From: Collinsella sp.
GTDB taxonomy: Bacteria; Actinomycetota; Coriobacteriia; Coriobacteriales; Coriobacteriaceae
Direction of reading: 5' to 3'
Assembly: GCA_019424905.1 (NCBI GenBank)
Contig: JAHYYP010000006.1
Span: 1 to 64,000, forward strand
DNA length: 64,000 nucleotides
How positions within the stretch are numbered: the first letter of the stretch is position 1; each line of letters begins with the position of its first letter. The notes under the pieces are model-generated. The model was not told the DNA's origin, did not search any database, and saw nothing but the letters and a program-made list of their open reading frames with translations. This document shows, one piece after another, positions 8,801-17,223 of this stretch. Both the position numbers and the translations under genes were made by a program.

Positions 8801-9391
8801 ATCGAGGGCCTTCTTGGCCTCATCCTGCTTTGCCTTGGCGTCCTTGAGCGCCTGGGTCTTATCCTCGACACTCTTGTTGGCCTGTTCGAGCTGATCGTTC
8901 AGGTCGCCCAGCTTCTTCTGCTGCTGCTCGGTCTTTTCGACGGCTGCCTTAAGCTCGTCGATCTTCTCCTGAAGCGCGGCTACCTCGGCCTCGTTCTGCT
9001 CGGCGGCGTTATCGGTCACGGCCTGCGAGGCCTGATTCTTTTGCTGCTGTGCCTGCTTTTGAGACTGGCCCGCCGCGTCGGCCTTCTTCTGGGCGGCATC
9101 GTAGGCGGCCTGAGCGTCCTTGAGCTGCTTTGCCGACTCCTCGGCCAGCTGGGCAGCCGTCTTTACGACCGCTTGGTTACCGGCGGCAACGGTGTTCTCT
9201 ACAGAACTACCCCCCCCCTGAACAGAATCGCCGTTATCGGTTGACGGTGCGGCGATTGCCGCCAGCGGCGACATGAGCGGCTGAGCGATGAGGCCCGCCG
9301 TCAAAACGGTTGCGACGGCGCGGTTAGCAACGCCCTTGACGTTGGCAGTCTTGGCCCGAGGCTCAAAGTGTTGTGGACTGTAGTTTGCCAT
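5870..9391 (-). CDS. CAP/SCP-domain coiled-coil surface protein with LAQTG anchor
   Basis: 1173 residues. Residues 1-48 form a signal peptide (twin-basic n-region, hydrophobic VATVLTAGLIAQPL, AIAAPS cleavage region). Residues ~75-450 and ~710-1090 are Ala/Lys/Asp/Glu-rich heptad-like repeats, surely coiled coil. Between them (~470-700) is a CAP/SCP-like domain (LRMTAAAALNASYSS, DHSNCYFDNAENLAGG, ending IIDSATVAIGIATG). The C-terminus has LAQTGD (about residue 1137), a hydrophobic segment and RRRKQM, a sortase sorting signal with Ala replacing Pro. This is therefore a cell-wall-anchored, probably adhesive or peptidoglycan-associated protein; ligand unknown. GGGAGAAAGCC precedes the ATG. A run of nine G (9210-9218) encodes Gly residues near position 60, a potential slippage site. 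The opposite strand is also open over long stretches because of the repetitive codons; I treat that as a shadow. Confidence 0.85.
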   Translation of the reverse strand: MANYSPQHFEPRAKTANVKGVANRAVATVLTAGLIAQPLMSPLAAIAAPSTDNGDSVQGGGSSVENTVAAGNQAVVKTAAQLAEESAKQLKDAQAAYDAAQKKADAAGQSQKQAQQQKNQASQAVTDNAAEQNEAEVAALQEKIDELKAAVEKTEQQQKKLGDLNDQLEQANKSVEDKTQALKDAKAKQDEAKKALDDAQAKLEAMGMDEYEAAKKAVEDARAKLDDANKAVTTAQDNLDQAKAAEASAQQEKQNTEAALTTAQAKKQETAAALAAATTARDNAQQKFNQAQAALDAAVSGTGVDLSALEAAKKAAAGELKTAQAELNAATDADATAQTNLQAAQAAVAAAQEKANAANAAVASAQSAYDAANKEYKDAASKRDAAKTAYEQAQQTEADKKTAYDKLVEVRKQKRSEWEAACAASNAAEKAYDAANVQVEALEQQIADLKSNMTVDQEVINKGMLGFMAYISNSSDFTAMQKSNAKDAMATLTGADDKAEWYDDYVDQDMSRDTNPLSLEQLRNALTYLDTQNNLRKANGQSALSVSLRMTAAAALNASYSSNIWDHSNCYFDNAENLAGGGGAYTGGETEDTLGWPYTGLYTQEKVNYENWIKKYGVDSEAGKDLMAHRYDSYYIYQNYYDVYHGTKDKNGNQRGDACGHYLNIIDSATVAIGIATGSGKNTDSEVTIFDYSADDTQADFTVSEFKKLVNDYIDSAYNAGGTQAQKAQLKELQGKLAEAQKNFGTTREAYFAAVNGQDAAQDAFTAADVNMNTAKGEYEKAQSATAAAKSAYTAAEAKLKGIDVKTPKTKLNAAKGEAATAQAALDKANVTLADGKAKATDAAAQKAKARSARDAAKVKSDQAKEAYDNATASVKDLAAKCDAAKTDLANKQGTLDDAKKADDTAQAGVDKAQAADVHAATALSGAKQAVAAKTQTLSDAQAKAKAAEDELATANKAFERFAGAQKAVDDAKAAYDAAVAGVADAQKQLEAANEAVVDANLDIFKAKAELANDEALKADLEAVDHKASLAAGTTGNEKLVKLNAAYARYKAAVDAAAGLKTALSDADAKLSDANDAYAAALAELGDAKDALAAAQAEYDKYHPKAEPQSKPQAKPQVTQAAAKAPVAKKQAAPAALAQTGDNSALAGEVFVIGGITLVAAGVTLSDRRRKQM
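9210..9218. repeat. C9/G9 homopolymer in surface-protein gene
   Basis: Nine consecutive C on the plus strand (G9 in the coding strand), inside codons for Gln-Gly-Gly-Gly just after the signal peptide. Insertion or loss of one base would switch the gene off. Confidence 0.85.
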
Positions 9392-9698
9392 GGCTTTCTC
9401 CCTTTGACACGGATGTATCCATACGTATCAAACGGTAGCTGTCGATTTTTGAATTCTGTTGCGCAACATTGACGACCAGCGTATTTTTTGAAATTCACGC
9501 TCTCGTGCTTCACAGTTTCGTCACATTTGAAGGAGCTGGTGCATCATATTCTCGCGGGATGGAATTGAGCCTGTGATTTGCATTTGCTCCCGCGTCATCC
9601 GCCCTATCGGATTCTGCATCCAACAGACACCCCGCCCGCCACGGTGTAGAGTTAGGACAACGGGCGCGTTGCGCGGACCGCGCTGGAACGAGGTGGAC
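9392..9698. promoter_or_regulatory. Divergent intergenic region (surface protein / DUF389)
   Basis: 307 bp without a gene. It must hold both promoters. Visible: the palindrome GTTGCGCAAC at 9459-9468, AT-rich DNA on the surface-protein side (TTGATACGTATGGATACAT on the minus strand could hold a -10) and GAGGTGGAC as the ribosome binding site of the DUF389 gene. No confident -35/-10 pair. Confidence 0.4.
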
Positions 9699-10838
9699 AT
9701 GGAACTCGACAAACAACAGATCAAGCGACTACGCGAACGCCATCACCGGCGCCACGGCATCCGCCCTGCCCATAGTGAGGCTGCCGAGCAGACTGGTCGC
9801 TTTTTAAAGCGCGCGTTCAACATTCGCGAGGGACGCGCGCCCTATCACGCGATCCGCAAGCGTTTTGTAAACGGGGCGCGTCTGACTGGCTCTCACCTGT
9901 GTATCCTCATCATCGCCATGCTCATCGCAAGCATCGGCCTCGATATCGATTCGGACATCGCCATCGTGGGCGCCATGCTCATCTGCCCGCTTATGGGATC
10001 GGTCCTTGCCATGGCATACGGCATCGCCACGCTCGACCGCGAGATCACCCTTGAGGCCGTCGCGAGCTTGGCTCTACAGATGGCCTTTTGCCTGGTCACG
10101 TCCACGTTGTACTTTAAGCTCTCGCCCCTTGGCACCACCACGGCCGCCATCATCGACAATTCGACACCGACTGTTTGGGACCTTGCCGTCGCGCTCGCGG
10201 GCGGCTTTGCGGGTGGCCTGGGCAACTCGCGCGACCAGGAACCCGCCACGCTCATCGCCGGCGTAGCCGTGGCGACCGCGCTCATGCCGCCCCTGTGCGC
10301 GGCGGGCTACGGCATCGCCATCGCAAGCGGGTCGCTGTTTCTCTCGGCGCTTTACGAGTTTGGCATCAATGTAGTCTTTATCGCACTGGCTGCCGAAGCC
10401 GTGCTGCTTCTTTTGCGCGTGCCGCTCAAGCGCGACCTGAACGGCGACGGCATCGTGACCGCCAAGGAAAACGCCGAGGTCAACGAGCTGTCACGCAAAG
10501 TGCGCCGCCGCATCATCGTGGGAACGGTCATCTTTGCCATCCCCTGCATCGTTATGACCGCAGGCTCCATTGGATCGGCGCAGGCCGGCGTGCAGGACGG
10601 CTACGGCGTCACCGAGACCACGCGCGAGCTTGCCGCGGTGCTGCCGGGCTTTAAGGATTACACCGTCGCCGTCGAGACCTCGGCCACCGAAGGGGACGAA
10701 GAAGGCATCGTCGAGCGCGAAATCGTCGCCCATGTGACGACAGGCGAGGCGCTTGGGGCGCACGACCGCCGTGTCGCCCGCAAACTCATCGACCTCAATG
10801 TGCCCGAGCTCGATCGTGTGGAGTTTGACGTAAAGTGA
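9699..10838 (+). CDS. DUF389 domain membrane protein
   Basis: 379 residues. A soluble basic N-terminus (~80 residues, rich in Arg/His) is followed by six or so membrane segments; SDIAIVGAMLICPLMGSVLAM, RDQEPATLIAGVAVATALMPPLCAAGYGIA and the preceding Gly-rich helix match DUF389 (TIGR00341-like) proteins, whose function is not known. A C-terminal soluble portion (~residues 270-379) follows. The ATG at 9699 was preferred over an upstream in-frame start because GAACGAGGTGGAC is placed correctly. It is monocistronic and convergent with the sulfotransferase remnant. Confidence 0.85.
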   Translation: MELDKQQIKRLRERHHRRHGIRPAHSEAAEQTGRFLKRAFNIREGRAPYHAIRKRFVNGARLTGSHLCILIIAMLIASIGLDIDSDIAIVGAMLICPLMGSVLAMAYGIATLDREITLEAVASLALQMAFCLVTSTLYFKLSPLGTTTAAIIDNSTPTVWDLAVALAGGFAGGLGNSRDQEPATLIAGVAVATALMPPLCAAGYGIAIASGSLFLSALYEFGINVVFIALAAEAVLLLLRVPLKRDLNGDGIVTAKENAEVNELSRKVRRRIIVGTVIFAIPCIVMTAGSIGSAQAGVQDGYGVTETTRELAAVLPGFKDYTVAVETSATEGDEEGIVEREIVAHVTTGEALGAHDRRVARKLIDLNVPELDRVEFDVK

Positions 10839-10905
10839 TGCGGGACGCGAGGTGGGCCCGGCACGAGAGCGCAGCCGCGGGGCGCAGGCACAGCCAAGCG
10901 CAGCG

Positions 10906-11415
10906 CTACAGCTCGTACTTGTACACGCGGTAGATGTACTTCTCGGCTTCCATCTCGTAGGTGGCGATGGGCAGTCCATAGCGATCGTACTCGGTAAAGG
11001 TCTTGGCCTGGCCCGATGCCACGAGCATACTATCTGAATCGCCGACGCGCTGTGCACTGCTTATGTAGCCCGAGAACGGCACTGCGACCTGGTCCTCGAG
11101 CTCGTAGGTGCGCGCGTTCTCGTCCACCGTAAAGATGCGCCCAAACGAATGCGTTCCCTTGCTGTAGTCGGTCACCACCGCGGCGCCCAGCTGGCCCCAG
11201 TCGAACTTGGGATAGCTCTCGGCCGCGCCAAAGTTGTTGTCGTACAGCAGTACCTGGTAGCGACCGGTTGTTACCGTATCGTCGTTTGGCAGATAGGTCA
11301 CACTGTGCTGGCCCGCATTGAGCGAAAAATCGCCTTGGGCCTGCAGCAACTTGTCCTCAAAGCCCGAACCGGCCCAAAAATCGGACAAGCCCACGGAAGG
11401 CTGTAGCAAGGTCAT
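10906..11415 (-). pseudogene. Aryl-sulfate sulfotransferase, C-terminal remnant
   Basis: 169 residues that resemble only the last third of arylsulfotransferases (ASST, a beta-propeller enzyme that moves sulfate between phenols): LNAGQHSVTYLPND, VLLYDNNFG and the closing ATYEMEAEKYIYRVYKYEL fit the end of that family, which is normally 450-600 residues. The N-terminal part with the signal peptide and most catalytic residues is missing; upstream lies directly the terminator of the next gene (11441-11469), and I see no ribosome binding site before the first ATG. I therefore call it a decayed fragment. The family assignment is from motif memory and should be confirmed. Confidence 0.65.
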
Positions 11416-11440
11416 TTACGCAACATATGTCCAGAAAAAG

Positions 11441-11469
11441 CGGGTGGTAGCCGGTACGGCTACCACCCG
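11441..11469 (-). terminator. Terminator of the dehydratase-activase gene
   Basis: Perfect 12-bp arms CGGGTGGTAGCC / GGCTACCACCCG with a 5-nt loop; followed on the minus strand by CTTTTTC. Confidence 0.88.
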
Positions 11470-11500
11470 TTTGTCTCATATCCAGCCCATAGCAGGCCAG

Positions 11501-14500
11501 CTACTTCTTAATGCCGTGTCCCAGACGCTTGGCGACCGATGCAACGGCCTCCTCGCTGGCCGGTCCGCAGCTCACGCAGCCATCATGGGCACGCATCTGG
11601 CCGGTGACCTCGTCCATCGCGAGCGGCGCCACCTTCTCGAGCTTAAAGCCCTTGCCAGCGCGCATGTTCTCCTTTGCCACGCTGATCATGAGCTTAATAC
11701 GGTTGAGCTGGTTGACCTCAGACGCACCGGGGTCGTAGTCCACTGCAACGATGTTGCTCTCGGGGTGCTGACGGCGCAGCTCCTTGATCACGGCCTTGCC
11801 CACCACGTGGTTGGGCAGGCACGCGAAGGGCTGCGTGCAGATGATGTTGGGCGCACCGTGGTCGATCAGGTCGAGCATCTCGGCCGTGAGCAGCCAGCCC
11901 TCGCCCATGTTGTTGCACACCGAAAGCACTGTGCGGGCCTTGTCGGCCATGGTGCCGATGCGCTCGGGAGCCTCAAAGCGGCGGGACCTTTCGAGCATCT
12001 CCTCCACCGGCGTACGCATCCAGTCCACGAGTTTGATGAGCGCCTGCATACCAGCGCGCGTAGTGGCAGAGCTTCCCAGCTCGTCCTTCTGCAGCTCCGC
12101 GTTGCTCATGGAGTACAGGAAGAAGTCGAGCAGACCCGGCACCACGGCCTCGCAGCCCTCGCGCTCGATCACGTCGACCACATGGTTGTTGGCCGTAGGG
12201 TGGAACTTGACCAGGATCTCGCCGACCACACCCACGCGCGGCTTGGTGCCCTCGCCCACGAGCGGCATGGTGTCGAACGCGCGGATGGCTTCGCGGCACA
12301 GCTTGGTGTAGTTGTGCCTGTTGAACTTAGGCGCCAGCTTGCGGGCACGCGCCATGTATTCCTCGTAGAGTGCGTTGGCAGCACCGGGCGTGGCCTCGTA
12401 CGGGCGGCAACGGTAGAGCATCTGCATCATCACGTCGCCAAAGAGCACCGCGTAGACCGCCTGCTTAAGCAGCGCCGGCGTAACCTTAAAGCCGGGGTTG
12501 TCCTCGCCCAGCGCCACGGCCGAAAGCGAGATTACCGGAATCTCGGGGTGGCCGCTCTCGCGCAGCGCCTTGCGGATGAGCGCGATGTAGTTAGTGGCAC
12601 GGCAGCCGCCGCCGGTCTGGCTGATGACCACAGCCGTCTTGGACAGGTCGTACCGACCGCTCTCGATGGCCTCCATGATCTGGCCCGTCACCAGGATCGA
12701 CGGATAGCAGATGTCGTTGTTCACGTAGCGCAGGCCGGCCTCGACGGCATCGTGGTCAGTCGAGGGCAGCAGCTCCAGGTTGTAGCCGGCACCGCGGAAT
12801 ACCTCTTTGACCAGGTCAAAGTGGATCGGCGCCATCTGCGGGCACAGGATGGTATAGCCCTCCTCGCGCATCTGCTCGGTAAAGGGCACCTTGGGCCACG
12901 CGGTCGAAGCACTCTCGCGCTGCGCCTCGAACGTGTACTTGCGGCTCGCAAACGCGGGGGCATCCGTAGAGGGCGCCACCGGCGCGGCGTCGCCTTGCTC
13001 GTAAGTCTCGCCCGCGGCCGTGGCCTCGGCCAGGCGTTCGGCCTCCTGGTCCTTAAGCGCGGCCATGAGCGAGCGGATGCGAATGCGCGCGGCACCCAGG
13101 TTGGATACCTCGTCGATCTTGAGCACGGTGTAGATCTTGCCGCTGGCTTCCAGAATCTCCTGCACCTGGTCGGTGGTCAGGGCGTCCAGGCCGCAGCCGA
13201 AGGAGTTGAGCTGGATCAGGTCCAGGTCGTTGCGCATCGTCACAAAACGGGCGACGGCGTACAGGCGGCTGTGGTACATCCACTGGTCGACGACGCGAAT
13301 CGGACGCTCGGGCTTCACCAGGTGCGCAAGCGAATCCTCGGTAAAGACCGCAAAGCCAAAGCTCGAGATAAGCTCGGGCAGGGCGTGATTGATCTCGGGG
13401 TCGTTATGGTAAGGACGGCCGGCGAGTACGATGCCGTGGCCGCCGTGGTCCTCGACCCACTTAAGGGCCTCCTCGCCCATGGTCTGGATATCCTCGTGGA
13501 AACGCGCGTCGGCCTCAAAGGCAGCGTTGACGGCGGCATCGACCTCGGAGCGCGTGATCTTGGGACCGCGCACGCGACCGCGACCGGCTTGCGCATCGGC
13601 CACGCGGTCGACGGCGAGCACCTGGTACAGGCGGCGCTTGAGCTCGGTCTTATCGTGATAGGGCACAAACGGGTACAGGAACTCGATGTTCTGCTCGCGA
13701 ATCTCGTCAATATTGAGCGCCAGCGCCGTGGGGTAGCTCATGACGATGGGGCAGTTATAGCAGTTGCCAGCGGTCGGATCCTCCTTGCGCTCCCAGCGCA
13801 CGCACGGCATCCAGATAAAGTCGACATCGCGGTCGATAAGGTTCATCACATGGCCGTGGCTCATCTTGGCCGGATAGCACACGCTCTCGGACGGCATGGA
13901 CTCGATGCCCGCCTGGTAGGTCTTCTTGCTCGACTGGTCGGACAGCTGCACGCTAAAGCCCAAGCGCGTAAAGAACGCATGCCAGAAGGGGTAGTTCTCG
14001 TACATGTTGAGCGCGCGCGGGATGCCGACGGTACCACGCGGGGCCTCGTCGGGGCTCAGCACCTCGCGGTCAAAGAGCAGCTCGTTTTTCTTTTTGAAGA
14101 GGTTGGGGGCCTCGGTCTTTTGCTTTTTGTGGCCGGCGCCCTTCTCGCAGCGGTTGCCGGTAATGAAGCGCCTGCCGCCGCCAAAGTCGTTGACGGTGAG
14201 TTGGCAGTTGTTGGAGCAGCGACCGCAGCGGACATGCTTTTGCGTCACGGTAAGGTGCGCGATGTCCTCAGCCGAAAGGATGGTCGAGGTGCCATCGGCA
14301 CCGGCGCGATCGCGGGCGAGCAGGGCCGCACCATAGGCGCCCATGCAGCCGGCGATGTCGGGACGCACGGCATGAACGCCGGTGAGCTGCTCAAACGCGC
14401 GCAGCGTGGCATCGGACATAAAGGTGCCGCCCTGAACGATCACCTGGCTGCCGATCTCCTTGGGGTCGCGCAGCTTAATGACCTTGAACAAGGCGTTCTT

Positions 14501-16288
14501 GATGACGGAATAGGACAGGCCGGCCGCAATGTCGCCCACCGTGGCGCCTTCCTTTTGCGCCTGCTTGACGCGCGAGTTCATAAAGACCGTGCAGCGACTG
14601 CCCAGGTCGACCGGGGCCTTGGCATGGATGGCGGCGTCGGCGAACGCGCGCACGTCCATGTTCATAGAGACGGCGAAGCTCTCGATAAAGCTACCGCAAC
14701 CCGACGAGCAGGCCTCGTTGAGCATGATGTGCTCGATAACGCCGTCCTTGACGCGCAGGCACTTCATGTCCTGGCCGCCGATGTCCAGAATGAACTCCAC
14801 GCCGGGCAGGAATGCCTTGGCGCCACGCAGGTGCGCGACGGTCTCGATCTCGCCGGAGTCGGCCTTGAGGGCCTCGATGAGCAGCGCCTCGCCGTAGCCC
14901 GTGGTGGTCACGTGGCCGATGGTGCAGCCTGCAGGGATATGGTTGTAGAAATCGGCCATGATGACCTTGGCCGTGCCCAGGATGTCGCCGTTGTTGTTGC
15001 CGTACCAGGTGTGCAACAGCTGGCCGTCCTCGCCCACGAGCGCGGCCTTCATGGTGGTGGAACCGGCGTCGATGCCAATGAACACGCGGCCGGTGTAGCC
15101 GTCGAGCTTGCCCTTGGGGACGACTTCCTGGTCGTGGCGGGTTTTGAACTCGGCGAAGTCCTCGTCGGTGGCAAAGAGCGGATCCAGGCGCTCGACCTCG
15201 GCACCCTGTGTGTCACCCAGGGCATCGATAGCCTCGATGAGCTGCGGGAACGTGCTGAGCTTGTTGGACTCATGCGCCATGGCGGCGCCGCTCGCCACAA
15301 ACAGGTGAGCGTTTTGGGGCACAATGCGGTGCTCCTCGTCCAGGTTGAGCGTAAGGTAGAAGCGGTGGCGCAGCTCGGAGAGGTACTGCAGCGGGCCGCC
15401 CAGGAAGGCGACGTTGCCGCGGATGGGACGGCCGCACGCCAGGCCCGAGATAGTCTGGGTCACGACAGCCTGGAAGATGGAGGCCGCCACGTCCTCGGGG
15501 CGGGCGCCTTCGTTGAGCAGCGGCTGGACGTCGGTCTTGGCAAAGACGCCGCAGCGGCTGGCGATTGGATAGATGGTGGTGGCGTTGGCCGCGAGCTCGT
15601 TGAGGCCGCTGGCGTCGGTGTGCAGCAGAGTGGCCATCTGGTCGATGAACGCGCCAGTGCCGCCGGCGCAGGTGCCGTTCATGCGCTGCTCGATGCCGTT
15701 GTCGAAGTAGATGATCTTGGCGTCCTCGCCGCCCAGCTCGATGGCGACATCGGTGGCCGGGATAAGGGTCTCGACGGCACGCTTGCTGGCGATGACCTCC
15801 TGGACAAACTCCAGGTCGAGCCATTGGGACAGCAGCAGGCCGCCCGAGCCGGTAATGGCGCAGGTCATCTGGGCCGTCGGCAGCACGGTCGCAGCACCCT
15901 CGAACAGGTCGCGAGCGCAGGCGCGGACGTCGGTGTGGTGGCGCTGGTACTTGGCATAGACGATCTGGTTGTCGTCGTTGAGCACGGCGAGCTTAACGGT
16001 GGTGGAACCCACGTCGATGCCCAAGTGCAGGTTGCCACGAGCGTTCTCGGGGTTGAAGATCGCGCCTTCGGGGGCGTGGGCGGCGGTGACGGCTACGGGC
16101 TCAGCGGCGGTGGCGGGCTCGCTAGCGATGGACGTCTCCCCTGCCGCGTTCTTGGCCTCGGCAACCGCCTCGGCGACCTTCTCGGCAGCGGCAGTCGCGG
16201 CCTTCTGCGCGGCGTCCACCACGGCGGGCGCAGCCTCGCGTGCGGCAGCGACCACACGGTCTTTAATGCCCTCGACGAGTTTGCTCAT
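11501..16288 (-). CDS. Giant 2-hydroxyacyl-CoA dehydratase activase/reductase fusion
   Basis: 1595 residues. An Ala-rich amphipathic N-terminus (1-75) precedes a first BadF/BadG/HgdC-type ATPase domain (GIDVGSTTVKL at ~90, GGEDAK at ~187, GTCAGGTGAF with Cys207), a second ATPase domain (GIDAGSTTMKAA at ~405, GGQDMK, NEACSSGCGSF at ~522), a DUF2229-type domain (GIPRALNMYENYPFW at ~757, with several conserved Cys) and an HgdB-like dehydratase portion (from ~1140; ILCPQMAPIHFDL, NNDICYPSILVTGQ). Activases of this family use ATP and a [4Fe-4S] cluster to inject an electron into a dehydratase; in this fused form the substrate is unknown. The downstream CVSCGP motif near the C-terminus adds further cysteines. 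It is preceded by its own TetR gene (12-bp gap), so the pair forms an operon probably controlled by that regulator. An antisense frame of equal length is a codon-bias shadow. Confidence 0.88.
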   Translation of the reverse strand: MSKLVEGIKDRVVAAAREAAPAVVDAAQKAATAAAEKVAEAVAEAKNAAGETSIASEPATAAEPVAVTAAHAPEGAIFNPENARGNLHLGIDVGSTTVKLAVLNDDNQIVYAKYQRHHTDVRACARDLFEGAATVLPTAQMTCAITGSGGLLLSQWLDLEFVQEVIASKRAVETLIPATDVAIELGGEDAKIIYFDNGIEQRMNGTCAGGTGAFIDQMATLLHTDASGLNELAANATTIYPIASRCGVFAKTDVQPLLNEGARPEDVAASIFQAVVTQTISGLACGRPIRGNVAFLGGPLQYLSELRHRFYLTLNLDEEHRIVPQNAHLFVASGAAMAHESNKLSTFPQLIEAIDALGDTQGAEVERLDPLFATDEDFAEFKTRHDQEVVPKGKLDGYTGRVFIGIDAGSTTMKAALVGEDGQLLHTWYGNNNGDILGTAKVIMADFYNHIPAGCTIGHVTTTGYGEALLIEALKADSGEIETVAHLRGAKAFLPGVEFILDIGGQDMKCLRVKDGVIEHIMLNEACSSGCGSFIESFAVSMNMDVRAFADAAIHAKAPVDLGSRCTVFMNSRVKQAQKEGATVGDIAAGLSYSVIKNALFKVIKLRDPKEIGSQVIVQGGTFMSDATLRAFEQLTGVHAVRPDIAGCMGAYGAALLARDRAGADGTSTILSAEDIAHLTVTQKHVRCGRCSNNCQLTVNDFGGGRRFITGNRCEKGAGHKKQKTEAPNLFKKKNELLFDREVLSPDEAPRGTVGIPRALNMYENYPFWHAFFTRLGFSVQLSDQSSKKTYQAGIESMPSESVCYPAKMSHGHVMNLIDRDVDFIWMPCVRWERKEDPTAGNCYNCPIVMSYPTALALNIDEIREQNIEFLYPFVPYHDKTELKRRLYQVLAVDRVADAQAGRGRVRGPKITRSEVDAAVNAAFEADARFHEDIQTMGEEALKWVEDHGGHGIVLAGRPYHNDPEINHALPELISSFGFAVFTEDSLAHLVKPERPIRVVDQWMYHSRLYAVARFVTMRNDLDLIQLNSFGCGLDALTTDQVQEILEASGKIYTVLKIDEVSNLGAARIRIRSLMAALKDQEAERLAEATAAGETYEQGDAAPVAPSTDAPAFASRKYTFEAQRESASTAWPKVPFTEQMREEGYTILCPQMAPIHFDLVKEVFRGAGYNLELLPSTDHDAVEAGLRYVNNDICYPSILVTGQIMEAIESGRYDLSKTAVVISQTGGGCRATNYIALIRKALRESGHPEIPVISLSAVALGEDNPGFKVTPALLKQAVYAVLFGDVMMQMLYRCRPYEATPGAANALYEEYMARARKLAPKFNRHNYTKLCREAIRAFDTMPLVGEGTKPRVGVVGEILVKFHPTANNHVVDVIEREGCEAVVPGLLDFFLYSMSNAELQKDELGSSATTRAGMQALIKLVDWMRTPVEEMLERSRRFEAPERIGTMADKARTVLSVCNNMGEGWLLTAEMLDLIDHGAPNIICTQPFACLPNHVVGKAVIKELRRQHPESNIVAVDYDPGASEVNQLNRIKLMISVAKENMRAGKGFKLEKVAPLAMDEVTGQMRAHDGCVSCGPASEEAVASVAKRLGHGIKK

Positions 16289-16299
16289 TGTCTCTCCTC

Positions 16300-17010
16300 T
16301 TAGTTGTTGGACTCGACGGTTGCGGTGGTGTCGACCGCGTCCTCGAGCTGCAGGTTCAATAGCTTCATGCCGTATTCCGGCACGTTGATATCGATGGGTT
16401 GGCCATACAGATCACCAGGGCGCACAAAAGCGAGCACCGTCATAATGCGCGCCATGGCCTCGGGCGATTCGGTGAGCCCGCGCTCAAACCAGCGCTGAAT
16501 CATGCCGACCTCGGCGCTCACGACGTAGGTAACGTAGTAGTCAAAGAACGTGCCCAGCGCCAGGCCCAAAATGCCCGTCTGTGCACGCGGCACCACGGCC
16601 TCGCGTGCGGTATCGATGATCTTTTTAATAAAGGCGGGGTCGCCGCCCGGGCCCAGCAGCGATCCGATTAAATCGCGGTTGGCCGCAAGGTAGCGCAGCA
16701 ACTCAACCGAACCGGGTGCCGGCTCGAGCTCATCGATGTTGTGATAGAGATCGGGCAGCTGAGCTGCGGTGATGAGCTCAATGCGCTCACGGATCTCGGC
16801 CAGCAAGCCGTCCTCGATTTGATTGATAAAGTCGGGGATATCGCGGTAGTGCGAATAGAACGTGCGGCGCGTAAGGCCAGCGCGCTCGGTGAGCGACGCG
16901 ACATTAATGCGCGAAAGGTCGCCGCTTTCGGCAAGCTCGCTGGCAAGTGCCTGGCGAAGGGCACGCTGCGAGCGAAGGGACCGGCGGTCGCATTTTTCGA
17001 GCTGGGACAA
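16300..17010 (-). CDS. TetR/AcrR family transcriptional regulator
   Basis: 236 residues. The N-terminal region (about 13-60) is a TetR helix-turn-helix: LASELAESGDLSRINVASLTERAG and LTRRTFYSHYRDIPDFINQIEDG. The C-terminal effector domain is helical and unassigned. It lies 12 bp upstream of the giant dehydratase-activase gene on the same strand, so it likely controls that operon and itself. The promoter region (17011-17100) contains repeated ATTGCACA and CACACCGTGTG motifs that could be the operator. AAGGAGGACGC is a good ribosome binding site for the ATG at 17010. Confidence 0.9.
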   Translation of the reverse strand: MSQLEKCDRRSLRSQRALRQALASELAESGDLSRINVASLTERAGLTRRTFYSHYRDIPDFINQIEDGLLAEIRERIELITAAQLPDLYHNIDELEPAPGSVELLRYLAANRDLIGSLLGPGGDPAFIKKIIDTAREAVVPRAQTGILGLALGTFFDYYVTYVVSAEVGMIQRWFERGLTESPEAMARIMTVLAFVRPGDLYGQPIDINVPEYGMKLLNLQLEDAVDTTATVESNN

Positions 17011-17032
17011 GCGTCCTCCTTGTTACTCAGCC

Positions 17033-17075
17033 TGTGCGCTATTGCACAGTGCGAGTATTATTGCACACCGTGTGT
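17033..17075. promoter_or_regulatory. Candidate TetR operator cluster
   Basis: Two direct ATTGCACA repeats (17041, 17060), an imperfect TGTGC-N6-GCACA palindrome and CACACCGTGTG lie directly upstream of the tetR gene. This spacing and position fit autoregulation; no footprint evidence. Confidence 0.4.
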
Positions 17076-17099
17076 ATCAACACGTAAAGGCAATATTTA

Positions 17100-17134
17100 G
17101 GATGTGACGAAGGGGCAGCCTCTTTGTCACATCC
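17100..17134 (-). terminator. GGATGTGAC hairpin
   Basis: GGATGTGACGAAG / CTTTGTCACATCC with one G-T pair and an 8-nt loop. It lies at the 3' end of the candidate toxin mRNA and upstream of the tetR promoter. Same stem type as the hairpin at 17539. Confidence 0.6.
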
Positions 17135-17188
17135 AGCGACCGCCTAGGTTGTGCCGGTTGTGCCAGGCTTTTAGAGCGGCATTACCGA

Positions 17189-17217
17189 TTGTCCAAAATG
17201 TCATTCGTGGGTAGAAT
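17189..17217 (+). promoter_or_regulatory. Promoter of candidate antitoxin RNA
   Basis: TTGTCC (17189-17194), exactly 17 bp, TAGAAT (17212-17217). Near-consensus sigma-A promoter with no open reading frame of reasonable size downstream; the transcript would reach the terminator at 17270-17306 after about 84 nt. Confidence 0.6.
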
Positions 17218-17223
17218 AGTGTC

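Noticed and set aside
11318..16303. A ~1660-codon open frame on the plus strand opposite the dehydratase-activase gene
   Set aside because: It is the antisense shadow of high-GC codons with low stop frequency; no RBS, low-complexity His/Arg/Val/Leu-rich translation and no domain.
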